Source of the DNA: Bradyrhizobium diazoefficiens
GTDB lineage: Bacteria > Pseudomonadota > Alphaproteobacteria > Rhizobiales > Xanthobacteraceae
Assembly (NCBI RefSeq): GCF_016616425.1
Contig: NZ_CP067101.1
Span: forward strand, 1,798,001 to 1,862,000
Direction: 5' to 3'
Length of the DNA: 64,000 nucleotides
Numbering within the stretch: position 1 is the first letter of the stretch; the number at the start of each line of letters is the position of its first letter. Position numbers and translations under genes: made by a program. The notes beneath the pieces are model-generated. The model worked only from the letters and a program-made list of their open reading frames with translations, ran no database searches and was not told where the DNA came from. Positions 12,181 to 21,764 of this stretch are shown piece after piece.

Positions 12181-14328
12181 TCAGCTTTCCGGAACGAGGA
12201 AGATCGCGGCGAGCGGCGGAATGGTGAGGCGGAGCTCGGGCGTCTTGCCTTCAACGGCATGAACTTCGCCGATGTTCCCGACATTGCTGCCGCCATAGTG
12301 GGCGGAATCCGAGTTGAGCACTTCCTTCCACTTGCCGCCAAACGGCACGCGAACGCGATAATTCTGATAGACGTTCGGCGAGAAGTTCACGATGACGAGA
12401 CAGCGCGCGTGCTCGTCAAATCCCTTGCGCAACCAGGCGAACACGTTGCGGTTGGCGTCGTCCGTGATCAGCCATTCGAAGCCGGCATGGTCGCAGTCCA
12501 TCTGGTGCAGCGCCGGCACCGCGCGGTAGAGCCGGTTGAGGTCCCGGATGAGCGCCTGGATGCCGGAATGGTATTTGTATTCGAGCAGGTGCCAGTCGAG
12601 CGACTGGTCGTGATTCCATTCGCGGCTCTGCGCGATCTCGGCGCCCATGAACAAGAGCTTCTTGCCGGGATGGCCGAACATGAAGCTGTAATAGGCGCGC
12701 AAATTCGCAAAGCGCTGCCACTCGTCGCCGGGCATGCGACCGAAGATCGAGCGCTTGCCGTGCACGACCTCGTCATGCGACAGCGGCAGGATGAAATTTT
12801 CCGAGAACGCGTAGTGCAGGCCGAACAGGATCTCGCCGTGATGGTACTTGCGGTGGATCGGATCCTTGCTGATGTAGTTCAGCGTGTCGTGCATCCAGCC
12901 CATGTTCCACTTGTAGCCGAAGCCAAGCCCGCCGAATTCGACCGGTCGCGAGACCTGCGGCCAGGCGGTGGACTCTTCGGCCGCCGTGGTCGCCTGCGGG
13001 AAGCGGGCGAACAGTTCGGTGTTGAAGCGGCGCAGGAAGTTGATGGCCTCGATGTTCTCGCGGCCGCCATACTGGTTCGGGATCCACGCGCCGGGCGGCC
13101 GGCTGTAGTCGAGATAGAGCATGGACGCGACCGCATCGACGCGCAGCCCGTCGATGGCATAGCGCTCCAGCCAGAACAGCGCATTCGACACCAGGAAGTT
13201 CGTCACTTCGGTGCGGCCGTAATTGTAGATCAGTGTGCCCCAGTCGAGGTGGCGGCCCTGGAGCGGGTTGGCGTGCTCGTAGAAGGCCGTGCCGTCGAAG
13301 CTGCCGAGCCCGTGCGGATCGTCCGGGAAGTGACCGGGCACCCAGTCGAGCAGCACGCCGATGCCCTCGCGGTGGCAGGCATCGACCAGCGCGGCGAAAT
13401 CGTCAGGGCTCCCGAAGCGGCTGGTGGGCGCATAGAGGCCGGTCGGCTGATAGCCCCATGAGCCGTCGAACGGATGCTCGCTCACAGGGAGGAATTCGAG
13501 ATGGGTGAAGCCCATGTCGCGGGCGTAGGCCGGCAGCTGCTCGGCGAGCTCGCGATAGGTCAGCCATTCATTGCCGTTCTTGCGACGCCACGAGCCGAGA
13601 TGGACCTCGTAGATCGACATCGGCGCGGACAGGGCGTTGATGCCGTCAGGTGCCGGGCGCGGCCGCGGCAGATGCGCCTCGTCGAAGACGATCGAGGCCG
13701 TCTTCGGCCGTACTTCGCTGGCAAATGCCAGTGGATCGGATTTCAGCGGCAGCAGGTGGCCATGCGGCCCGATGATTTCGAACTTGTAGTGATCGCCAGT
13801 CTTGGCGTGCGGAATGAACAATTCCCAATAGCCGGCGCCACGCACCCGCATGGGATGGCGCCGTCCGTCCCAGAAATTGAAATCGCCCACCACGGACACG
13901 CGCCGCGCGTTCGGCGCCAGCACGACGAAGCCGATGCCGTCGATGCCGTCGAGCCGCATCGGATGCGCGCCGAGCTTGTCGTAGAGGCGCTGGTGGGTAC
14001 CTTCGCCGAGCAGGTAAAGGTCGAAATCGGTCAGGATCGGCGGAAAGCGGTAGGCATCCTCGAATTCGACGACGTTGCCGCCGAATTTCGCGCGCAGCTG
14101 GTAGTGCTTCGAACCGTTGGGCAGGGCGCCGATGAACAGCCCGGCATCGTGCACGCGGTCGAGCGGCGCGATTTCGCCGTGCTCGCCGACTGCCTCGACA
14201 TTGGAGGCCTCGGGCAGAAACGCGCGCACCACGCTCTTGCCGCCCTCCGGATGCAGCCCGAGATAGTGAAAGGGATCGGAGTGGCGGCCCTCGATGATCG
14301 CATAGGCCTCGGCAGGCAGTTTAGGCAT
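12181..14328 (-). CDS. glgB: 1,4-alpha-glucan branching enzyme (GH13)
   Basis: 715 residues. It transfers alpha-1,4 chains to alpha-1,6 positions, making branched glucan. After an extended N-terminus with '[22 protein letters not shown]' and '[22 protein letters not shown]' (CBM48) come '[19 protein letters not shown]' (nucleophile), '[15 protein letters not shown]' (acid/base) and '[14 protein letters not shown]' (third Asp). The final beta domain ends '[15 protein letters not shown]'. The start [14 protein letters not shown] lies inside the end of treS-mak (8-bp overlap), which implies translational coupling. GlgB in a treS-mak-glgB-glgE set is the usual partner that branches the polymer made by GlgE. 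Confidence 0.97.
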   Translation of the reverse strand: MPKLPAEAYAIIEGRHSDPFHYLGLHPEGGKSVVRAFLPEASNVEAVGEHGEIAPLDRVHDAGLFIGALPNGSKHYQLRAKFGGNVVEFEDAYRFPPILTDFDLYLLGEGTHQRLYDKLGAHPMRLDGIDGIGFVVLAPNARRVSVVGDFNFWDGRRHPMRVRGAGYWELFIPHAKTGDHYKFEIIGPHGHLLPLKSDPLAFASEVRPKTASIVFDEAHLPRPRPAPDGINALSAPMSIYEVHLGSWRRKNGNEWLTYRELAEQLPAYARDMGFTHLEFLPVSEHPFDGSWGYQPTGLYAPTSRFGSPDDFAALVDACHREGIGVLLDWVPGHFPDDPHGLGSFDGTAFYEHANPLQGRHLDWGTLIYNYGRTEVTNFLVSNALFWLERYAIDGLRVDAVASMLYLDYSRPPGAWIPNQYGGRENIEAINFLRRFNTELFARFPQATTAAEESTAWPQVSRPVEFGGLGFGYKWNMGWMHDTLNYISKDPIHRKYHHGEILFGLHYAFSENFILPLSHDEVVHGKRSIFGRMPGDEWQRFANLRAYYSFMFGHPGKKLLFMGAEIAQSREWNHDQSLDWHLLEYKYHSGIQALIRDLNRLYRAVPALHQMDCDHAGFEWLITDDANRNVFAWLRKGFDEHARCLVIVNFSPNVYQNYRVRVPFGGKWKEVLNSDSAHYGGSNVGNIGEVHAVEGKTPELRLTIPPLAAIFLVPES

Positions 14329-17300
14329 GGGCTTCGCTCTCGGTGCTGGGCAGAATGCGAAGCAGTCCGGTGAGCGGCGCATGGAGCCCCTCAGGCCGGT
14401 GGGACAGCTCGTACTCTACTTCGTCGAAGGCGTGATCAAGCAGGAAAAACTTTAACAGGCCTTCCGCGGATTGCCGGTCCTCCGGCCACAGCCGCCGATC
14501 GGTCATGGCTTCGCGATAGGCGGACAGAAAGGTTGCGGCGGCTCGCTCGCGCCATTCGTCGAGTGCGGCCGTGAGCCGGCCTTGTTCGTCGGGGGCGCCC
14601 GTGAGCGCGCGGCTCAGCACTGCGTTGACCGAAAGATCGATCGAGCGGATCAGGCCGGCGACATCGTGCGCGGCAGGCAGCTTGCGCCGCCTGTCGGCCA
14701 GCGGCAGGCGCGGATCACCGTCGAAGTCGATGATGAAGATATCGTCCTTCACGATCAGAGCTTGCCCGAGGCGGAAGTCGCCATGATGACGGATGTTCAA
14801 CCCCTTGATATCGGAAGGCAATAGCGCATTCAGGTGGTCGGGCAGGGATCCGCGCACTGCGGCGATCCGGTCGATCAGGGGCCGGTCCGCCTCGCGCAGG
14901 CCCTCGCGGCTGTCGACCAGCCGCTCGAAAACGCGCTCGGCCCGCGCTTTGAGGTCGGATACAAGTCGTTTGACGTGCGCGGGGCCGATCGGCTCCGGGG
15001 CGAGATCGTCCGTCTTCGCCGCGGCCAGGGCGACATGCATCTCGGCGAGCCGCCTGCCGATCTGCGCGATGAAGTGCAGATAAGGTGCTTGCCCCTGGGT
15101 CTCGCGGGGCGCTTCGTCCGCCGACAACACGCGCTGCTCGTCGATATAGCGATCGAGATAGCCCGTGGTCACGGTCCAGCCATCGCCCTGATTCTCGACA
15201 TAGGCGTGCAGCACGCCGAGCGCGCTGCGCCGATCGCCCTCGACCAGTTCGACGCTGCCCAGCAGCGCCGGCGTGTTGGCAAAGCGCGCGACCTCGGTGA
15301 GATAATGGCCGATCTCGATCTCGGGACTGATGCCGCTTTCGAGCCGGCGATAGATCTTGGCGACGTACTGGTTGTCGACCAGCGCGGTGCTGTTCGACTG
15401 CTCGATTGTGCGGATGCGCTCGGGCTCCTTGATGGTGTAATCGGCCAACCGGCTGGTCGCCTTGAACTCGAGCCGCAGATTGTTCTCTTCCACCACCAGG
15501 TTCTGCGTCAGGTTGCGCAGGAACAGGCCGATGAAGATCTGGTCGGTCGCCACGTCGAGCAACGTGCCTTCGCGCGCGCCTTGGCGCACAGCGGCGAGCG
15601 CCCTCGGGTTGAAACGTTCGCGGTCGAAGCGCACCCACTCGATCTGCATCGGTAGCACGTAGCGGGTCCCGGCATCCTGCTGCCCCGTCTCGAAGAACGC
15701 GATCCAGGGCCTGTTGTCGCCGATATCGCAGAACGGCACAGCCGAGGTCAGCGTGGTCTTGATGTGCTTGGGATTGTGCTCGGGATACCATCGCGTCCGG
15801 GACAGGAATCCCGGCAGCACGTCGCGCTCGAACACGCCGCGCTCGCGGGCGAGCGACACCCAGTTCGAATTGACCGGCACCACCAGGGTCTCGAATTCCG
15901 GCACCGCGCGCGGCGTCACCGGCTCGGACTTGTCGCGCTCCGTGAGCTGGAACCAGTAGAAGCCGTAGGGGCCCAGCGTGATCATGTAAGGCAGTTCGCC
16001 GATTGCGGGAAAGCGGGTGCGGCCGAGCATCTCCTGCGGGATGCGGTCCTTCCAGGGCGACAGGTCGAGTTCGGTCGCCTGCGCGGCGCGCGACAAATTG
16101 GCGACGCACAGGATCACCTCGTCGCGATATTGCCGGACATAGGCGAGCACGGCCCGGTTGGCCGGGCGGATGAAGGTCATGGTGCCGCGGCCGAAAGCGA
16201 GCGTCGATTTGCGCACCGAGATCAGCCGTTTGGTGGCGCTGAGCAGCGATGACAGGCTGCGCGACTGCGCCTCCACGTTGACCGATTCGTAGCCGTAGAC
16301 CGGGTCCATGATCAGCGGCGCGTAGAGGCGCGCCGGGTCGCAGCGCGAGAAGCCGCCGTTGCGGTCCGGGCTCCACTGCATCGGCGTACGCACGCCGTTG
16401 CGGTCGCCGAGATAGATGTTGTCGCCCATCCCGATTTCGTCGCCGTAATAGATGATCGGCGTGCCGGGGAAGGAAAGAAGCAGCGAGTTCATCAACTCGA
16501 TCTTGCGCCGGTCATTGTCCATCAGCGGCGCGAGGCGCCTGCGGATGCCGACATTGATGCGGGCGCGAGGATCGTTGGCGTAGGTGGTCCAGAGATAGTC
16601 GCGCTCGACGTCGGTGACCATCTCCAGCGTCAGCTCGTCATGGTTGCGCAGGAACAGCGCCCATTGGCAACTCGCCGGAATGTCCGGCGTCTGGCGCAAG
16701 ATGTCGGTGATCGGAAAGCGGTCCTCCTGCGCGATCGCCATGTAGATGCGCGGCATCAGGGGGAAGTGATAGGCCATGTGGCATTCGTCGCCACGGCCGA
16801 AATATTCCTGCACGTCCTCCGGCCATTGATTGGCCTCGGCGAGCAGCAGCTTGCCCTTGGAGTAGGAGTCCAGCTCCTGTCGCAGGCGCTTGATGATCGC
16901 ATGGGTCTCGGGCAGGTTCTCGTTCGAAGTGCCCTCGCGCTCGCAGAGATACGGAATGGCATCGAGGCGGAAGCCGTCGACGCCGGCATCCAGCCAGCGC
17001 TTCATCACCTGGACGAGCGCGCTGACCACGCGCGGATTGTCGAAATTGAGATCCGGTTGGTGCGAGAAGAACCGGTGCCAGTAGAACGCGCCGGCCTCGT
17101 GATCCCAGGTCCAGTTCGATTTCTCCGTGTCGGTGAAGATGATGCGCGTGCCCAGATATTTCTGGTCGGTGTCGCTCCAGACATACCAGTTGCGCGCGCT
17201 CGAACCCGGATGGCTGCGGCGCGCACGCTTGAACCATCGGTGCTGGTCCGAGGTGTGGTTGACGACAAGCTCGGTGATGACGCGCAGGCCGCGCTTCTGC

Positions 17301-17614
17301 GCTTCCTGGATGAAGCGCTTGAAATCCTTCATCGTCCCGAAATCGGGGTTGACCGAGCCGTAGTCGGCGATGTCGTAGCCGTCGTCGCGGCCGGGCGAGG
17401 GATAGAACGGCAATAGCCACAGGGCGGTGACGCCGAGCTCCTGAAGATAGGGCAGCTTCTCGGTCAATCCGGCGAAGTCGCCGATGCCGTCATTGTTATT
17501 GTCGGCGAAGGCCTTGACGTGGAGCTGGTAGATGATGGCGTCCTTGTACCAGAGCTCGTCCACGATCTCGGCAGCCTCGGCCTTCTTGGTGTCGACGGAA
17601 GATAGAACATTCAT
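14321..17614 (-). CDS. treS: Trehalose synthase fused to maltokinase (TreS-Mak)
   Basis: 1097 residues, the length of known TreS-Mak fusions. The first 550 or so residues are GH13 trehalose synthase, interconverting maltose and trehalose: '[19 protein letters not shown]', nucleophile Asp218 in '[12 protein letters not shown]', acid/base Glu260 in '[12 protein letters not shown]', and Asp326 in '[11 protein letters not shown]'. The C-terminal 450 residues are an aminoglycoside-kinase-like maltokinase that makes maltose 1-phosphate from ATP. Catalytic Asp946 lies in 'HHGDFRLGQ' and the metal Asp in 'IIDFDGDP'. Compared with the usual 'HGDxHLGQ' and 'DFEGEP', the His is Arg and both Glu are Asp, so kinase activity should be tested. 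The start [11 protein letters not shown] is 11 bp after glgE. Confidence 0.95.
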   Translation of the reverse strand: MNVLSSVDTKKAEAAEIVDELWYKDAIIYQLHVKAFADNNNDGIGDFAGLTEKLPYLQELGVTALWLLPFYPSPGRDDGYDIADYGSVNPDFGTMKDFKRFIQEAQKRGLRVITELVVNHTSDQHRWFKRARRSHPGSSARNWYVWSDTDQKYLGTRIIFTDTEKSNWTWDHEAGAFYWHRFFSHQPDLNFDNPRVVSALVQVMKRWLDAGVDGFRLDAIPYLCEREGTSNENLPETHAIIKRLRQELDSYSKGKLLLAEANQWPEDVQEYFGRGDECHMAYHFPLMPRIYMAIAQEDRFPITDILRQTPDIPASCQWALFLRNHDELTLEMVTDVERDYLWTTYANDPRARINVGIRRRLAPLMDNDRRKIELMNSLLLSFPGTPIIYYGDEIGMGDNIYLGDRNGVRTPMQWSPDRNGGFSRCDPARLYAPLIMDPVYGYESVNVEAQSRSLSSLLSATKRLISVRKSTLAFGRGTMTFIRPANRAVLAYVRQYRDEVILCVANLSRAAQATELDLSPWKDRIPQEMLGRTRFPAIGELPYMITLGPYGFYWFQLTERDKSEPVTPRAVPEFETLVVPVNSNWVSLARERGVFERDVLPGFLSRTRWYPEHNPKHIKTTLTSAVPFCDIGDNRPWIAFFETGQQDAGTRYVLPMQIEWVRFDRERFNPRALAAVRQGAREGTLLDVATDQIFIGLFLRNLTQNLVVEENNLRLEFKATSRLADYTIKEPERIRTIEQSNSTALVDNQYVAKIYRRLESGISPEIEIGHYLTEVARFANTPALLGSVELVEGDRRSALGVLHAYVENQGDGWTVTTGYLDRYIDEQRVLSADEAPRETQGQAPYLHFIAQIGRRLAEMHVALAAAKTDDLAPEPIGPAHVKRLVSDLKARAERVFERLVDSREGLREADRPLIDRIAAVRGSLPDHLNALLPSDIKGLNIRHHGDFRLGQALIVKDDIFIIDFDGDPRLPLADRRRKLPAAHDVAGLIRSIDLSVNAVLSRALTGAPDEQGRLTAALDEWRERAAATFLSAYREAMTDRRLWPEDRQSAEGLLKFFLLDHAFDEVEYELSHRPEGLHAPLTGLLRILPSTESEAHA

Positions 17615-17625
17615 GGCGGGCCCCC

Positions 17626-19572
17626 TTACGCCAGGCAGCGGAACAGGAGCGCCGGATCGCGGTCGGGATCGATGCGCAACCTGGTCCCGCCCCATTCGAT
17701 GCGGGACCGTTCGCCGGTGAGGAGGTTTTCGAGTGTCGTCACATGGTGTCGCGGCCCGCCGGCGTCAACGGTGACGTCGCCGAGCGGCAGCCAGCATTCG
17801 CGCAATTGACGCGTGAGCGCAATCACGATGACGACGGTGTTGGCGGGCTCGGCCGCCTCCTTGACGAAGGCGATCGTCTCGCCGTCTTCGACGCCGAGAA
17901 AACGCAGATTCGCCGTTTGCTGAAGCGCCGCATTGCCGTTGCGGATCCGGTTGAGCCCGGCGATGTAGGGTTTGATGTTGCCGGACCGATCCCAGTCGCG
18001 TTGCCGGATCTGGTACTTCTCGGAATCGAGATATTCCTCGGCGCCGGGGATCGCCTCGTGTTCGAGCAGCTCGAACCCGCTGTAAATGCCGTAGCTGCCC
18101 GACAACGTCGCCGCCAGCGCAATGCGCGACTTGAACGCCCAGGCCTCTCCGCTCTGGAGATGATAGGGCAGCAGGTCGGGCGTGTTGACGAACAGGTTCG
18201 GACGATAGAAGTCGCGCTCGGGATAGCGCGTCAGCTCGCCGAGATATTGCTCCAGCTCCGACCTCGAGGTGCGCCAGGGGAAATGGGTGAAGGACTGCGC
18301 AAAGCCGAGCCTGGCGAGGCCCTTCATCAGCTTTGGCCGCGCAAAGGTCTTGGAGAACAGGATCACCTCGGGATGCCGTCGGCGGATGTCGCGGATCAGC
18401 CAGTCCCAGAACGCGAGCGGCGTGGTGTCATGATTGTCGATGGCGAAGATGGTGACGCCGTGGTCGATCCAGAACAGCATGACGTCGCGAAACGCGTTCC
18501 ACAGCCCCGCCCTGTCGATGGAGTTGAAATCCGGGACGACGATATCCGAAAAGGGACCATCCGCCGTCTGCACCGAGCGGTCCGGCCGCCATTTGAACCA
18601 TTCGGGATGCTGCGTCAGCCAGGGATGGTCCGGCGAGCATTGCACGGCGAAGTCGAGCGCGAGCTCGAGACCATATTCCAGGCAGGTCGCGACCAGTGCG
18701 CGAAAGTCCTCGATGGTGCCAAGTTCGGGATGCAGCGCGTCGTGGCCGCCCTCGGCGGATCCGATCGCGTAGGGCGAGCCGGGTTCGCCCTCGATGGCCA
18801 CCGGCGCATTGTTGCGGCCTTTGCGGCGGCTGCGGCCGATGGGATGAATCGGCGTGAAATAGAGCACATCAAAGCCCATCGCCGCGATGTCGGGCACGCG
18901 CGCGATGCAGTCGCGGAGCGTGCCGTGCTGGCCGGGAATCCGGCTCTGGCTGCGCGGCATCATCTGATACCAGGCGCCAAACCGCGCCTTGTCGCGGTCG
19001 ACGGTCAGCGGGAAGGGCTGTGAGCGGGTCAGGTCAGGCCGGGACTGACTCTCGGCCATGGCATCGCCGAGCTCGGTTGCAAGCAGCGAGGTGACATCGC
19101 CGGTTTGAAGATAATCCTCGCATTGCCTGACGATGACGGCAGCGACGGCCTGCCGCGCACCGTGCGCTTTGGTCAGGAGCCCGGCACCCTCGATCGCGTC
19201 GAGACTGACATCGGCGCCAGTGCGCTGCTTGCGTGCGACCCTGTGGGACCAGGTGGCGAATTCATCGGTCCAGGCCTCGATCGCATAGACGTACTGGCCG
19301 GGCTCTATGGGTGTGAATGCGCCGCACCAGCGGTCATTGCCATGATGGATCATCGGCTCGCGCCGCCAGTCACGGTCCCGCTCGGGGCGCCAGAGCAGCG
19401 CGGCCCCGACAACGGCGTCGCCATCCCGGTAGACATCGGCCCACACCTCGACGCGATCGCCCGCGATCCGCTTCACGGCGAAACGGCCGCCATCGATCGC
19501 AGGATAAACGTCTTCGATGAGGAAAGCGCTGCCGGCTGCGGCACTTTCGACAGTTTGAATTGTCTTGTTCAC
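17626..19572 (-). CDS. glgE: GlgE-like maltosyltransferase with a degenerate active site (GH13_3)
   Basis: 648 residues, first gene of the operon. The fold is GlgE throughout: the N-terminal '[19 protein letters not shown]' domain, '[20 protein letters not shown]', '[16 protein letters not shown]', '[10 protein letters not shown]', '[20 protein letters not shown]' and '[11 protein letters not shown]'. GlgE normally adds maltose from maltose 1-phosphate to glucan. Here key sites differ. The nucleophile motif reads '[10 protein letters not shown]' (Asp379 kept, the Arg two before it is Ala377). The acid/base position 29 residues later is Lys408 ('[10 protein letters not shown]') instead of Glu. 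The phosphate-contact loop, normally 'AENPPKKYQDIYP', is shortened to '[12 protein letters not shown]'. Asp466 is kept. It is probably inactive as a maltosyltransferase, or has a changed function. Confidence 0.9.
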   Translation of the reverse strand: MNKTIQTVESAAAGSAFLIEDVYPAIDGGRFAVKRIAGDRVEVWADVYRDGDAVVGAALLWRPERDRDWRREPMIHHGNDRWCGAFTPIEPGQYVYAIEAWTDEFATWSHRVARKQRTGADVSLDAIEGAGLLTKAHGARQAVAAVIVRQCEDYLQTGDVTSLLATELGDAMAESQSRPDLTRSQPFPLTVDRDKARFGAWYQMMPRSQSRIPGQHGTLRDCIARVPDIAAMGFDVLYFTPIHPIGRSRRKGRNNAPVAIEGEPGSPYAIGSAEGGHDALHPELGTIEDFRALVATCLEYGLELALDFAVQCSPDHPWLTQHPEWFKWRPDRSVQTADGPFSDIVVPDFNSIDRAGLWNAFRDVMLFWIDHGVTIFAIDNHDTTPLAFWDWLIRDIRRRHPEVILFSKTFARPKLMKGLARLGFAQSFTHFPWRTSRSELEQYLGELTRYPERDFYRPNLFVNTPDLLPYHLQSGEAWAFKSRIALAATLSGSYGIYSGFELLEHEAIPGAEEYLDSEKYQIRQRDWDRSGNIKPYIAGLNRIRNGNAALQQTANLRFLGVEDGETIAFVKEAAEPANTVVIVIALTRQLRECWLPLGDVTVDAGGPRHHVTTLENLLTGERSRIEWGGTRLRIDPDRDPALLFRCLA

Positions 19573-19642
19573 GGTGATGCCATTGACAAGAAAGCAGGAG
19601 CCCGTTTCCCTTGTCGGGAACCTACGCTTGATACCTATATAG

Positions 19643-19699
19643 AAAGCCGTTTGTGTGTCATTAGTTCCCGCCGGGAACGGCAGGCATGGTTCGTGAGTT
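19643..19699. promoter_or_regulatory. Shared palindrome with divergent EcfG-like promoters for glgE and malQ
   Basis: A perfect 15-bp palindrome, GTTCCCG-C-CGGGAAC (19664-19678), puts GGAAC on both strands. Plus strand: GGAAC (19674-19678), 17 bp, AGTT (19696-19699), toward malQ. Minus strand: GGAAC (19668-19664), 17 bp, CTTT (19646-19643), toward glgE. Each -10 is one base from CGTT and each keeps the TT at N19. Expected leaders are 60-75 nt on both sides. The rest of the 205-bp gap (19573-19777) has a second partial GTTTCCC/GGGAAC repeat at 19604-19621 and no gene. Confidence 0.45.
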
Positions 19700-19777
19700 G
19701 CCCCTGACTAACGCCTTCCGCTGCCTCATTAAAGTCGATGCCCCCGGCAAAAGGGTGGCCTGCAAGCTGCGTGCCGA

Positions 19778-21739
19778 ATGGATCTTTTAGCTCAAGCCCG
19801 GATCAAGGGCGTTCAATCCGAATTCGTCGACGCCCTCGGAAAGCTGCGGGTCACCGATCCCGTGGCCCTGAAGTCCATCCTCGACGCCCTGCCGGAGAAG
19901 CGGGTATACCGCTTCGTCAGCGGGCCCGTCGTGGTTCGCGCCCTGGGGCATCCGCGCACGGAATTGACAGCGATCGGCGCCCCGCCGCTGAAATGGAAAT
20001 TGACCGCAAACGGCGAATTGATTGCCGGCGGCGAGACACGCGAGCCCGTGATCGCCTGGCCCGCCGGTCTGCCGCTCGGTTATCACCGTTTGACACTGAC
20101 CGATGCCGAAGGTGTGACGGAAGAGGTGCCGATGATCGTGGCGCCCGAACGGGCCTTCGGCGGCGATTTCGACCGTGGCTGGCTGCTCGCCGTGCAGCTC
20201 TACAGCGTCCGCTCGGATCGTAATTGGGGCATCGGCGATTTCACGGACCTCGCCGATCTGGTCCGGCTCGCCAAGCAGCTCGGGGCCGATGGCGTCGGGC
20301 TCAATCCGCTGCATGTCCTGTTCGACGACCGCCCGGCCGATTGCAGTCCGTATTCGCCAAATAGCCGATTGTTCATCAACCCGCTCTATATCGACGTCGA
20401 GGCGATTCCGGAATTCTCGCCGGACCTCGTGCCCGATGCGGCCCCGACCGCCGCCCGTCTGCGCGAAGGCGATCGCGTGCCCTATGCCGATATGGCGGCG
20501 TTGAAATGGCTGGGCCTGCGCGCTGCCTTCAATAGCTTCGTGACCAGCGCCAGCGAGGCGCGCCGCAAGGAATTTGACGGCTTCCGCGCCGCCCGCGCGC
20601 CGCTCTTGTCCCGCTTCGCCTGCTTCGAGGTGCTGCGCCACCGCTTCGCTGCGCCGTGGTGGGAATGGCCGGCGCAGTGGCAGCAGCCTGACGAGGCCAA
20701 ATGCGCCGAGCTGCGCAATGGCACTGACAAGCGCGAGGTCGAATTCGTCGAGTTCGTGCAATGGACCGCCGATGCGCAACTGCATGCCGCCAAGGAGCTC
20801 GCCAGCCAGCTCGGCATGCGCGTCGGGCTCTATCTCGACGTCGCCGTCGGCGTGCAGTCCAACGGCTTCGATGCCTGGAACGAGCAGATGGCGATCTCGC
20901 GCCATCTCGCCGTCGGCGCGCCGCCCGACGTGCTCAACACCATCGGCCAGGACTGGGGCCTTGCAGGCTTCAACGCCGGCGGTCTGGAAGCGCAATCCTT
21001 CGTGCCGTTCGCCGACATGCTTGCGGCTTCGATGCGCCATGCCGGCGCGATCCGCCTCGACCACGTGCTCGGCCTGAAGCGGCTCTACCTCGTGCCGCGC
21101 GGCTTCAAGCCGGATAACGGCGCCTACGTGCAGATGCCGTTCGAGGCGCTGCTGGCAGCCGTGGCGCGCGAGAGCGCGATCCACAAATGCATCGTGATCG
21201 GCGAGGACCTCGGCACCGTGCCGGAAGGCTTTCGCGAGATGATGCAGGATTTCGGCATCTGGTCCTATCTCGTCATGATGTTCGAGCGTGACGATGCCGG
21301 CCACTTCCGCAACATCGACCATTACCGGCCCAATGCGCTCGTCACGCTGAACACGCATGATCTGTCGACCTATGCCGGCTGGCGCTCCTTCAGCGACCTC
21401 AGGATGAAGCGCTCGCTCGGGCTCGATCCCGGCGAGAACGACCAGGCGCGCTGGGACGCGCTCGGCAGGCTCGACGAGATCCTGAACCAGAACGGCATCA
21501 GCGCCAACGACCTCTATTCGGTGCTGGCCTTCCTGTCGCGCACGCCGTCCCGGCTGCTCGCGGTGTCCATGGAGGATCTGCTGGGCGTGATCGATCAGCC
21601 CAACATTCCCGGCACGATCGACGAACATCCGAACTGGCGCCAGCGCCTTCCCGTCGCGCTCGACAAGATCTCTGCCAAGATCGATCTCGCAGCTTTGAAG
21701 GCCGCGACGCGGGAACGTTCGCTGGCCGGCGGGAGTTGA
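19778..21739 (+). CDS. malQ: 4-alpha-glucanotransferase (amylomaltase, GH77)
   Basis: 653 residues. It disproportionates maltodextrins by moving glucan segments between chains, recycling short chains from debranching. Motifs: 'LYSVRSDRNWGIGDFTDLADL', 'SPYSPNSRLFINPLYIDVEA', 'IRLDHVLGLKRLYLVPRG' (nucleophile Asp), 'VIGEDLGTVPEGFREMM' (acid/base Glu) and 'TLNTHDLSTYAGW' (third Asp). An N-terminal domain of about 130 residues precedes the GH77 barrel. It is divergent from the glgE-treY operon with a shared promoter region, and the GH15 gene follows 25 bp after its stop, so the two are probably one transcript. Confidence 0.96.
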   Translation: MDLLAQARIKGVQSEFVDALGKLRVTDPVALKSILDALPEKRVYRFVSGPVVVRALGHPRTELTAIGAPPLKWKLTANGELIAGGETREPVIAWPAGLPLGYHRLTLTDAEGVTEEVPMIVAPERAFGGDFDRGWLLAVQLYSVRSDRNWGIGDFTDLADLVRLAKQLGADGVGLNPLHVLFDDRPADCSPYSPNSRLFINPLYIDVEAIPEFSPDLVPDAAPTAARLREGDRVPYADMAALKWLGLRAAFNSFVTSASEARRKEFDGFRAARAPLLSRFACFEVLRHRFAAPWWEWPAQWQQPDEAKCAELRNGTDKREVEFVEFVQWTADAQLHAAKELASQLGMRVGLYLDVAVGVQSNGFDAWNEQMAISRHLAVGAPPDVLNTIGQDWGLAGFNAGGLEAQSFVPFADMLAASMRHAGAIRLDHVLGLKRLYLVPRGFKPDNGAYVQMPFEALLAAVARESAIHKCIVIGEDLGTVPEGFREMMQDFGIWSYLVMMFERDDAGHFRNIDHYRPNALVTLNTHDLSTYAGWRSFSDLRMKRSLGLDPGENDQARWDALGRLDEILNQNGISANDLYSVLAFLSRTPSRLLAVSMEDLLGVIDQPNIPGTIDEHPNWRQRLPVALDKISAKIDLAALKAATRERSLAGGS

Positions 21740-21764
21740 CGCGCGAGGAATTCCAACGGCTAGT

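Noticed and set aside
10438..13461. A 1007-residue open frame on the plus strand
   Set aside because: It is antisense to glgX and glgB and has no recognisable motifs; long antisense frames are expected in GC-rich genes.
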